Assembly (NCBI GenBank): GCA_030595925.1
Contig: JAUVLC010000013.1
Location: 1-37,268, forward strand
Source: Clostridia bacterium
GTDB taxonomy: Bacteria; CBDUZB01; JAGLHV01
Length of the DNA stretch: 37,268 nucleotides
Direction of reading: 5' to 3'
Shown: piece by piece, positions 1-6,467 of the stretch
How the letters are laid out: each line of letters begins with the position of its first letter
Position numbering within the stretch: the first letter of the stretch is position 1
Made by a program: the position numbers and the translations under genes
The notes under the pieces: generated by a model
Database searches by the model: none
Seen by the model: only the letters and a program-made list of their open reading frames with translations
What the model was told of the DNA's origin: nothing

Positions 1-112
1 AGATAACAGATAACAGATAACAGATAACAGATAACAGATAACAGATAACAGATAACAGATAACAGATAACAGATAACAGATAACAGATAACAGATAACAG
101 ATAACAGATAAC
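1..112. repeat. Heptanucleotide tandem array (AGATAAC x16)
   Basis: Sixteen uninterrupted, identical copies of the 7-mer AGATAAC fill the first 112 bases, and the array probably continues upstream of the window. Because 7 is not a multiple of 3, every + strand frame meets TAA stops, so it is non-coding. Degenerate copies of the same word recur around 10435-10475 and, inverted, near 10873. The pattern resembles the heptanucleotide short tandemly repeated repetitive (STRR) sequences known from cyanobacteria. Confidence 0.95.
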
Positions 113-270
113 AGACAAAGATAAAAACAAAAAAACAAAAGGCAAAAAGGAAAGAGAGTCCGTGGGCGAAAACTACAGTTATAAGTTTAAAAAAATTTGG
201 GATTTTTAAATTGGATGCTTTATTTCAGCAATGACACAATAATTATTTTTTTGCAGGAGGTAAATGATTT
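113..270. other. Spacer with degenerate repeat words upstream of pilC
   Basis: Between the heptamer array and pilC lies A-rich sequence containing words such as GAGAGTCC (154-161) and AACTACAGTTATAAG (171-185), which match the vocabulary of the repeat island at 10322-10945. No gene is seen. The last bases carry AGGAGG (255-260), the ribosome binding site of pilC. No convincing promoter was found. Confidence 0.6.
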
Positions 271-1500
271 ATGCCAGAATACAGTTATAAGGTAAAGACG
301 ATTTCCGGTTCTATTCGCGATGGAGTTATGTTTGCTAATGAACAAAGAATGGTTGTTGACCGTCTGCGTGGTCAAAAGCTTATTGTTTTACAAATTCAGG
401 AAATAAAAGAATCAGCATTAAAAGATATTTTAGATAAAATAAATATTTTTAAACCGAGTGTAAAATCAAAAGATATTGTGTTATTTAGCCGGCAATTATC
501 TACTCTGGTAGGTGCTGGTATTCCCATTGTTCAGGGGTTAACTATTTTGGGTGAACAAATGGAAAATCCGGCTTTTAAATCAGTGATTGTAGCGGTAAGG
601 GAAGATATTGAATCGGGATTGTCGATTACAGAGGCTTTAGCCAGACATCCAAGTGCTTTTAATGGATTATATGTTAATATGGTAAAGGCCGGGGAAACCG
701 GTGGGGTATTGGATGTAATTTTAGAAAGGCTTTCTAATTATTTGGAATCCTCGGAACAATTAAAAAGAAAAATAAAAGGAGCGATGATTTATCCCGGGGT
801 TATTTCTTTTGTTTGCGGTTTAGTGACGGTATTTTTACTTACTGTGGTAATTCCTGCTTTTAAAGAAATTTTTACCAGTTTCGGTGGGGATTTGCCTTTG
901 CCTACGCAATTGTTAATCGGGCTTAGTGAGTTTGTAAAGAAATATATTTTGGTTTTTATTGGAGGGGCGATAGGAATTTTTTTCGGTATACGGCAATATT
1001 ATAATACGAAAACAGGACACTGGAATATAGATACTATTTTATTAAAAGTTCCCGGATTTGGTAATTTGTTGCGTAAAGTTGCTATTACTAAATTTTCCAG
1101 AACATTAGGGACATTAGTGAAAAGCGGGGTACCTATTTTACAAGCCCTGGATACAGTGGCAAAGACAGCGGGAAATGTAGTTATTGAAAAAGTTATTTTA
1201 GATACACGGGATAGTATTCGGGAAGGAGAAAGAATTTCTCCTCCTTTGAAAAAAAGTAATGCCTTTCCTCCAATGGTTGTCCAGATGATTGCGGTAGGAG
1301 AGGAAACCGGAAATTTAGATACGATGTTGAGTAAAATTGCTGATTTTTACGATCAGGAAATTGATGCGGCAGTAGAAGGTTTAATGTCGTTAGTTGAGCC
1401 GGTAATTATTGTAGTAATGGGATTAGTTGTGGGAGCAATTGTTATTGCTATGTTTTTACCGATGTTTGAATTAGGAACGTTGGCGGGTAATGTAGGATAA
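271..1500 (+). CDS. pilC: Type IV pilus inner-membrane platform protein PilC
   Basis: This 409-residue protein is the PilC/GspF platform protein on which the extension and retraction ATPases act. Two T2SSF domains are visible (about residues 70-195 and 270-400), each carrying the family pattern of a helical bundle with a G-E-x-[ST]-G motif (AGETGG near 137, VGEETGN near 345). Membrane segments fall near 172-197, 224-242 and 376-401. The length is normal for PilC. AGGAGG at 255-260 sits 10 bases before the ATG. The N-terminus PEYSYKV is typical of the family. It is followed by pilA, and the partner ATPases pilB and pilT are not seen, so the locus probably begins upstream of the window. Confidence 0.95.
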   Translation: MPEYSYKVKTISGSIRDGVMFANEQRMVVDRLRGQKLIVLQIQEIKESALKDILDKINIFKPSVKSKDIVLFSRQLSTLVGAGIPIVQGLTILGEQMENPAFKSVIVAVREDIESGLSITEALARHPSAFNGLYVNMVKAGETGGVLDVILERLSNYLESSEQLKRKIKGAMIYPGVISFVCGLVTVFLLTVVIPAFKEIFTSFGGDLPLPTQLLIGLSEFVKKYILVFIGGAIGIFFGIRQYYNTKTGHWNIDTILLKVPGFGNLLRKVAITKFSRTLGTLVKSGVPILQALDTVAKTAGNVVIEKVILDTRDSIREGERISPPLKKSNAFPPMVVQMIAVGEETGNLDTMLSKIADFYDQEIDAAVEGLMSLVEPVIIVVMGLVVGAIVIAMFLPMFELGTLAGNVG

Positions 1501-1514
1501 AGAATATTTTATAA

Positions 1515-1543
1515 TTGACAAAAATTATTTTTTGTGCTATTTT
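1515..1543 (+). promoter_or_regulatory. Sigma70-type promoter of pilA
   Basis: TTGACA at 1515-1520 is followed after exactly 17 bases by TATTTT at 1538-1543. TG at 1535-1536 gives an extended -10 (TGC-TATTTT). The predicted start near 1550 leaves a leader of about 46 bases before the pilA ATG. This would let the abundant major pilin be expressed far above pilC. It is inferred from sequence only. Confidence 0.7.
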
Positions 1544-1595
1544 TATAGAAGAGAATAGTGGTTTAAAAAATAAAAGAAAGGAGGTGAAAAAAACA

Positions 1596-2045
1596 ATGTT
1601 GAGATTAAGAAAAGAAAAAAAAGGTTTCACCCTTATCGAGTTGATGATTGTAGTAGCTATTATAGGTATTTTAGCAGCTATTGCTATTCCTAAGTTTGCG
1701 GATTTAATCCGTAAGTCAAAGGAAGCGTCTACTAAAGGTTCGTTAGGTGCAATGCGGGCGGCAATAGTCATTTATTACGGGGATAATGAAGGGTGGCTAC
1801 CTGAGACGTTTGGAGATTTAATTATTGTTACTGCTGTCTCAGGTGCGAAGAAATATTTGGATGAAGTGCCCTACGTAAAATTAGGGATAGCGGGTATAGC
1901 GGATAGTACTGCTATGGATAATAATCCTGCTGGAGGACTTGGTACTACTGGTGCTAATGGATGGGGCTATCGTAGTATTGATGGAAAAGTAATTGTTGAT
2001 TCTCTTCGTACAGATACTAAGGGAAAGACTATTACTACATGGTAA
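1596..2045 (+). CDS. pilA: Type IV major pilin / GspG-like prepilin
   Basis: This prepilin has 149 residues. The leader MLRLRKEKKG (10 residues, basic) precedes the class III cleavage site G10|F11. FTLIELMIVVAIIGILAAIA follows as the hydrophobic N-terminal helix, with the conserved Glu at mature position 5 (E15). The C-terminal part is a small beta domain without cysteines and with a Gly-rich loop (near residues 110-125). I chose the ATG at 1596 rather than upstream in-frame codons because AAAGGAGGTGA at 1577-1587 is a near-perfect ribosome binding site and a leader of about 10 residues is normal. It would be processed by PilD (2708). The KSKEAS...GDNEG segment resembles GspG-like pilins, so a pseudopilin role cannot be excluded. 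Confidence 0.93.
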   Translation: MLRLRKEKKGFTLIELMIVVAIIGILAAIAIPKFADLIRKSKEASTKGSLGAMRAAIVIYYGDNEGWLPETFGDLIIVTAVSGAKKYLDEVPYVKLGIAGIADSTAMDNNPAGGLGTTGANGWGYRSIDGKVIVDSLRTDTKGKTITTW

Positions 2046-2237
2046 AATTTTTAATTTTTGTCAGAGATAAAAAAAGGTTGAGTAATTGGTTGATTGATAA
2101 GAGAAAGTGGGAAGTTCTAATTGTTATAATTTTTCAATCTTGTTAATTTGCTAATCATCAGCCTTTTTTTTTGCGGGGAAATTCAAGTTTGGAGTGGTTA
2201 ATAAGATTGGATAAAAAATAGCGAAGGACAAAAGCAG

Positions 2238-2272
2238 TTTTCCCCCTTTGAAAAAGGGGGTTAAGGGGATTT
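2238..2272 (+). repeat. 35-bp palindromic repeat, copy 1
   Basis: A hairpin with CCCCCTTT pairing AAAGGGGG across a tiny loop is followed by the asymmetric tail TTAAGGGGATTT. It differs by one base from the identical copies at 10692-10726 and 36927-36961. All copies are in the same orientation. Confidence 0.9.
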
Positions 2273-2377
2273 GGAAGTTTGAAGTTGGGATTTGGGAATT
2301 AGAACAGGGAAAATAAAGGCAAACCATGTTTTTCTCTAGACGCATAATTTTACCCTTTGGGCACGCAAAAACAAGCT

Positions 2378-2417
2378 AAAAATAAGCAACTCGCTTTGCT
2401 CAGACAAGCTTATTTTT
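2378..2417. terminator. Possible AT-rich terminator-like hairpin
   Basis: AAAAATAAGC (2378-2387) pairs with GCTTATTTTT (2408-2417) across a 20-base loop, and the T run continues to 2419. It could act as a terminator for pilA transcription or be part of a repeat. The stem is weak in GC. Confidence 0.35.
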
Positions 2418-2432
2418 TTAACGCTTATTAAA

Positions 2433-2450
2433 GGGTGAGCAAGCTCACCC
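2433..2450. repeat. GGGTGAGC/GCTCACCC palindrome
   Basis: A perfect 8-bp inverted repeat (GGGTGAGC, AA spacer, GCTCACCC) is followed by CTACGCG. It has the look of a short dispersed palindromic element. No T run follows, so it is not an obvious terminator. Confidence 0.6.
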
Positions 2451-2518
2451 CTACGCGAAAAATTTGCTAAGTCGTTCAAAACACATTTTGTTTTTATCTT
2501 AGTTTTTTATTTTTTAAC

Positions 2519-2557
2519 TTTGTGCCTCTGTGCCTTGATGCCTTTGTGCCTGTCTTT
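2519..2557. repeat. GTGCCT-rich dispersed repeat, copy 1
   Basis: Repeated GTGCCT words (GTGCCTCTGTGCCTTGATG, then CCTTTGTGCCTGTCTTT) form a unit of about 36 bp. The reverse complement, with about one indel, occurs at 10561-10595. Confidence 0.8.
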
Positions 2558-2583
2558 AGTTTTTGTTTTGAATTTATTTTTCA

Positions 2584-2617
2584 GTTTGTAGTTGCTCCAT
2601 TTATGGAGTTGTCTTTT
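2584..2617. repeat. GTTTGTAGTTGCTCCAT hairpin repeat, intact copy
   Basis: GCTCCAT pairs with ATGGAGt around a TT loop (2594-2609). The same element at 10764-10821 has 26 bases in place of the TT loop, so this copy appears to be the uninterrupted form. Confidence 0.75.
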
Positions 2618-2707
2618 AGAGTTTTGTATTTTGTCTGTTTGTCAATCTTCAATGCGGGAAATTTGGATTTATAAGTTTCAACGATTTAGTAAAAGGGGTT
2701 TTTTATA

Positions 2708-3511
2708 TTGATGATATTTGTTTTGTTTTTTATTATAATCTTTAGTGCAATGTTAGGAAGTTTCGCTAATGTTTGTATTTACCGGATACCATTGGAAAAA
2801 TCTATTGTTATGCCTTTTTCTTTTTGCCCTTTATGCAAAACCCCTATAAAATTTTATGATAATATTCCTCTTATAAGTTTCTTTCTTTTAAAAGGGAAAT
2901 GTCGATTTTGTAAAGGAAAAATTTCTTATGTTTATCCGCTGGTGGAATTAATTATGGCTGTCGGAGGAGGATGGCTTTTTTTAATTTATGGATTGAATAT
3001 AAACTTTTTTATAGGGTTTATTTTTTTATGGATTTTAACTGTTATTTCCGTAATTGATTATTATCATCAGATAATACCTGATGAGTTATCTTTTTTATTA
3101 ATTGGTTTAGGTTTAATTTTTAGTTTTTTTAATCCGTTTTTGGATAGTTTTTTAAGTTTTTTCTTTAATGGGAAACATAGTATTTTGTGGGGGAGATTGT
3201 CTTCTTCTTTTTTAGGATTTATTCTCGGGGGAGGTGTTTTGTATTTAATAGCTGTAATGGGGGAAACAATTTTTAAGCGGGAAGTTATGGGTGGAGGAGA
3301 TGTAAAACTGATCGCAGGTTTAGGATCTTTTCTGGGAATAGAAAAAATTTTTGATGTGTTGTTTTTGGCTTGTTTGGGAGGAACGGTTATAGGGGGGATG
3401 TTAAGAATTACAGGTAGAAATAAAAAATGGCAACCGATCCCTTTTGGCCCCTTTTTATGTGCAAGTGCTATTTTTTTTCTTGACAACAAATTAAATATAT
3501 GGTATCTTTAG
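2708..3511 (+). CDS. pilD: Prepilin peptidase PilD
   Basis: This polytopic membrane protein of about 267 residues removes the leader of PilA-type prepilins and N-methylates the new N-terminus. The cytoplasmic N-terminal domain keeps two CxxC pairs (CPLC near 45 and CRFC near 71), as in zinc-binding members. The A24 aspartyl protease core has both aspartates, in VIDYY (near 117) and in GGGDVKL (near 197). Several membrane helices follow. TTG 2708 lies 9 bases after AAGGGG (2693-2698). ATG 2711, one codon later, is the alternative and would be 12 bases away. It lies upstream of pilM, with the likely pilM promoter inside its 3' end. Confidence 0.93.
   Translation: MMIFVLFFIIIFSAMLGSFANVCIYRIPLEKSIVMPFSFCPLCKTPIKFYDNIPLISFFLLKGKCRFCKGKISYVYPLVELIMAVGGGWLFLIYGLNINFFIGFIFLWILTVISVIDYYHQIIPDELSFLLIGLGLIFSFFNPFLDSFLSFFFNGKHSILWGRLSSSFLGFILGGGVLYLIAVMGETIFKREVMGGGDVKLIAGLGSFLGIEKIFDVLFLACLGGTVIGGMLRITGRNKKWQPIPFGPFLCASAIFFLDNKLNIWYL
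3480..3508 (+). promoter_or_regulatory. Possible promoter of pilMNOPQ
   Basis: TTGACA (3480-3485), a 17-base spacer and TATCTT (3503-3508) lie within the last codons of pilD, 84 bases upstream of the pilM ATG. The -35 box is a perfect match and the -10 box matches at four of six positions. This is inference only. Confidence 0.45.
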
Positions 3512-3591
3512 GATGGTAATTTTGAAAAAATAAAATGATTTTGTTAATTGAAAAGAATGATCTAATTTAAGTTTTAATTGGAAGGGGAAAA

Positions 3592-4707
3592 ATGGGATTA
3601 TTTTCAAAAAGCAAAGATGTAGTAGGAATAGATATTGGTAGTTATAACATAAAGGTCGTGCAGCTGAAAAAAATAGGAGAGGAAAAGTATCAGTTATTAA
3701 AGTATGGGAGTGCTCCTATTTCTCTTGACTATAATATGGAATCATCTCCCTTCGATAGAAAACAATTAGCAATAACTGCTTTAAAGAAACTTCTTATACA
3801 ACATAAAATTTCTACTAAAAAAGTAGTAACTTCTGTTTCGGGTAATTCCGTTATCGTTCGTTATGTAAAATTTCCCAGCCTTTCTCATTCCGAATTGGAA
3901 AAAACTATTCAGTTCGAAGCGGAACCGTATATTCCTTTTGGAGTGCAGGATGTAAATATTGGTTTTCAGATTTTGGGTGAAGTAAGAGATGAAGGACAAA
4001 ATAAAATGGAAACAATATTAATTGCCGCAAAAAAAGAAATAATTCAGGATCGCACAGATATTCTTCAGGAAGTGGGACTCATCCCGGTTATTGTGGATGT
4101 AGATGCTTTTGCTTTGGAAAATGCTTTTGAATTGAGTTCTGTTACTCAGGGTGCAGGGGAAAATGTTATGTTAGTTGATATCGGAGCATTAGTTACCAAC
4201 ATAGTAATAGTTGAAAATGGGGTTTGCCGGGTAGTGAGGGATGTTCTTGTTGGAGGGGATAATTTTACTAAAGCATTACAAAAAAATTTGCAGGTAGATT
4301 ATTCGACCGGGGAAAAAATGAAGTGGGAAAACGGGTTGATAATGTTTGACGAAAAAAACATGGAAAATACTGCAGAAGATAATGAGGATAAAGCACAAAT
4401 TTCCGGAATAATCGCAAATGCGGTCAAGTCACTTATTGAAGAAATACAACGCTCTATTGATTATTATCAAACTCAATCCGAAGAAAAGATTGTTAGCCGG
4501 ATAGTTTTGAGTGGGGGAAGTGCAAAGCTGAAGAATTTGGATAAGTTTATGAGTCAGGAATTGCATATTCCTGTAGAAATACATAATCCATTTAGTAGTG
4601 AAAAAGTGAATACCAATTTATTTTCGGGGGGAGAGCTTGTTGAATATTCTCCGTCATTAGTAGTAGCTTTTGGATTGGCTTTAAGGAGGGAGAGCGATAT
4701 AAAATGA
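3592..4707 (+). CDS. pilM: Type IV pilus assembly protein PilM (actin-like ATPase)
   Basis: PilM is the cytoplasmic actin/FtsA-like ATPase of the alignment subcomplex. The 371-residue sequence shows the first phosphate loop (GIDIGSYNIKVVQL, residues 13-26), the second (LVDIGALVTNIVIVENG, near 194-210) and the adenosine motif (LSGGSAKLKN, near 303-312). GGAAGGGG ends six bases before the ATG. Its last four bases (ATGA) overlap the start of pilN, a classic translational coupling. The length is normal for the family. Confidence 0.95.
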   Translation: MGLFSKSKDVVGIDIGSYNIKVVQLKKIGEEKYQLLKYGSAPISLDYNMESSPFDRKQLAITALKKLLIQHKISTKKVVTSVSGNSVIVRYVKFPSLSHSELEKTIQFEAEPYIPFGVQDVNIGFQILGEVRDEGQNKMETILIAAKKEIIQDRTDILQEVGLIPVIVDVDAFALENAFELSSVTQGAGENVMLVDIGALVTNIVIVENGVCRVVRDVLVGGDNFTKALQKNLQVDYSTGEKMKWENGLIMFDEKNMENTAEDNEDKAQISGIIANAVKSLIEEIQRSIDYYQTQSEEKIVSRIVLSGGSAKLKNLDKFMSQELHIPVEIHNPFSSEKVNTNLFSGGELVEYSPSLVVAFGLALRRESDIK

Positions 4708-5273
4708 TAAAAATAAATCTTCTTCCTCATGAAATTAATTTGAAACCAAAAGGAACTGCATCACAGCGGGATCTTTTTCTATTCATAGGGGTGGGTATAG
4801 TTTTATTATTAGTGGGAAGTTTTTATGTGTTTCGTTTAACGAAAATTAGAAAACTTACTGCTACGCGAGATCAAATCCAGCAGGAGTTGAATCGGCTTCA
4901 AACGACAGTAGCACAGGTAGAAAAGTTAGAAAGACAAAGGGAAATGTTAAATAAAAAGTTAGGAGTAATTACTTCTTTAATAAAAAATAGATTGGTTTAT
5001 CCAAAATTTATGGAAAGTTTAAGTAGTAAATTGCCTAAAAATGTATGGATAAATAGTATAACGACTACAAGTAGTCCATCATCAATGGTTATCAATGTAA
5101 ATGGGGTTTCTTTTACTAATTTTGGAGTTGCAGATACGATAGATATGTTTGAAAAAGATGAAAAATTTGCTAAACACATAGATGAAATAAATTTAGGGGG
5201 AATTCAATCTTCCACTGTAAATAAAGATACTAAATCTTTTAGCTTTACTCTTTCCGGCGTTTATAAATATTAA
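4704..5273 (+). CDS. pilN: Type IV pilus assembly protein PilN
   Basis: PilN is a bitopic inner-membrane protein of the PilMNOP complex. Its N-terminus KINLLPHEINLKPK holds the conserved INLLP motif that docks into PilM. One membrane helix (about residues 24-44) is followed by a periplasmic coiled coil (about 48-90) and a ferredoxin-like domain. It has 189 residues, typical of PilN. It starts on the ATGA overlap with pilM and ends two bases before the ribosome binding site of pilO. Confidence 0.93.
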   Translation: MIKINLLPHEINLKPKGTASQRDLFLFIGVGIVLLLVGSFYVFRLTKIRKLTATRDQIQQELNRLQTTVAQVEKLERQREMLNKKLGVITSLIKNRLVYPKFMESLSSKLPKNVWINSITTTSSPSSMVINVNGVSFTNFGVADTIDMFEKDEKFAKHIDEINLGGIQSSTVNKDTKSFSFTLSGVYKY

Positions 5274-5284
5274 GGAGCGAACAT

Positions 5285-5833
5285 TTGGAACAAATAACTA
5301 ATCAACAAAAAGTTTTAATAGGGGTTTTGTTACTGGCTGGGTTATATGTTTTTAATTCACGTTTTTAAAAACCACAGGGGATACAACTAAAGGATTTAGA
5401 GCAGGAAGTTTCTCAAAAAGAAAGTAAATTGCAGGTGGTCAAACAACGAGCGAGCAAATTGGATCAGTTAAAATTAGATTTTGAATTTTTGAAAAAAGAA
5501 CTTTCAGCGGCAGAACAGAAATTACCGAAGAGAAAAGAAATTTCTGAATTATTAAGAAAAATAACCAGGGCAGGCCAAAAGTTTAAGATAGATTTTACTT
5601 CCATTTCTCCTCAGGCGGAAATTACTCAAACATATTTCATAAAAATTCCCATTAGTTTAAGTATCAATACTTATTATCATTCTCTAGGTTTATTCCTTGC
5701 TGAATTAGGACAATTCGAGAGGATTGTAAAAGTAAATAATTTGAATATAATAACCAAACTGCCGGCGGATGGGGATCCAACTAATATAAATGCGAATTTT
5801 CAGTTAATAACTTATATTTTTAAGCCAAATTAA
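5285..5833 (+). pseudogene. pilO: PilO interrupted by an in-frame TAA (codon 28)
   Basis: Read from TTG 5285 (AAGGAG at 5273-5278, spacing 6), the frame gives a short N-terminus and a membrane helix (VLIGVLLLAGLYVFNSRF, residues 10-27), meets TAA at 5366-5368, then continues in the same frame to 5833 with KPQGIQLKDLEQEV, a coiled coil and the PilO ferredoxin-like periplasmic domain. The total of 182 codons equals a normal PilO. The stop lies in the run TTTTTAAAAA, and a Leu codon (TTA) there would give FLKP, a plausible PilO junction. A soluble fragment could restart at TTG 5429 or GTG 5435, but it would lack the membrane anchor and has no clear ribosome binding site. The cause may be a true nonsense mutation, a consensus error or, less likely, readthrough. 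Confidence 0.85.
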
Positions 5834-5854
5834 AAAAACCAGGAGTAAAATGCA

Positions 5855-6376
5855 GTGAAAAAAAAGATTGCAGGGAATTATTTCGAAATGACAAATAATA
5901 TTTTATTTTTAATAATAGGGTTTTTGTTCTTTTTTATTTTGGGATGCGGTAAAAAGGAGAAAAAGATTTCCACTGCTTTGCCTACAACTATACCACAAAA
6001 TAAATTAGTAACCAGGGTGGTAGCGGATAAGAAAGAAAAGACCGGGATGAGATATGAATACAAAGGAGGAAAATATCGAAATCCGCTGTTATCATTAACG
6101 GTTAAAGGAGAGGCTATTGAAGGAATATCCGAGATGACTGGGGCTAATTTGTCGACATTAACTCTTAGAGGTATTATAAAAGATTCCCAAAAAGGACGTT
6201 TGGCTTTAATTGATGATGTTAGTGGGTCGAGTTATATTGTAAAAGGGAAGAAGTTGATTAATCAACGGGGAAGAAGAGTAAAAGGGGTTGTTGGTATTAT
6301 TAAAGAGAAAAGTGTAGTTCTAATGACCAGTGACAAAGGAATAAAAGAATTGAAAATGAAAGATATAACAAAATAA
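5855..6376 (+). CDS. pilP: PilP-like pilus lipoprotein
   Basis: This 173-residue protein carries a lipoprotein signal (hydrophobic stretch about 15-29, lipobox FILGC with Cys at about residue 31). A linker follows, then a small beta domain with the PilP pattern RNPLL...LTLRGIIKDSQKGRLALIDD. PilP links the PilNO inner-membrane complex to the PilQ secretin. GTG 5855 is preceded by AGGAG (5841-5845). ATG 5888 is an alternative that still keeps the lipobox but lacks a good ribosome binding site. The position between pilO and pilQ supports the call. Confidence 0.85.
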   Translation: MKKKIAGNYFEMTNNILFLIIGFLFFFILGCGKKEKKISTALPTTIPQNKLVTRVVADKKEKTGMRYEYKGGKYRNPLLSLTVKGEAIEGISEMTGANLSTLTLRGIIKDSQKGRLALIDDVSGSSYIVKGKKLINQRGRRVKGVVGIIKEKSVVLMTSDKGIKELKMKDITK

Positions 6377-6467
6377 ATAGCTGTTATTTTATTTGAGAAT
6401 TTATTGAAACTGTTGTTAGGCATAGAAAGTAATAAATGAAAAGAATATTACCGGGGGAGGAAAATAG

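Larger units (their letters stand above)
2046..2707. other. 660-bp non-coding repeat-rich spacer between pilA and pilD
   Basis: No credible gene is present. The spacer holds several separate elements listed individually: a 35-bp CCCCCTTT palindrome (2238-2272), two hairpins (2378-2417 and 2433-2450), a GTGCCT-rich repeat (2519-2557) and a GTTTGTAGTTGCTCCAT hairpin repeat (2584-2617). Three of these families recur in the island at 10322-10987. It interrupts an otherwise compact pil locus, which suggests the elements accumulated by insertion. Confidence 0.75.

Noticed and set aside
1-112. CRISPR array
   Set aside because: The unit is only 7 bases with no spacers, so it is a simple tandem repeat.
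211-240. Promoter of pilC (TTGGAT, 18 bases, CACAAT)
   Set aside because: Both boxes are poor matches in AT-rich DNA, and pilC may be transcribed from upstream genes.
174-291. 12-base direct repeat TACAGTTATAAG in the spacer and in pilC
   Set aside because: The pilC copy encodes the conserved YSYK start, and the spacer copy belongs to the repeat vocabulary, so it is probably coincidence.
1448-1771. Antisense gene over the pilC/pilA junction
   Set aside because: It overlaps the pilA promoter, ribosome binding site and signal sequence, and has no recognisable domain.
3067-3489. Antisense open frame of 140 codons in pilD
   Set aside because: It mirrors a well-supported membrane protein gene and has a low-complexity Pro/Lys-rich product.
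5429-5833. Independent soluble gene downstream of pilN
   Set aside because: The upstream frame with a good ribosome binding site and membrane helix is collinear, so this is the C-terminal part of pilO.
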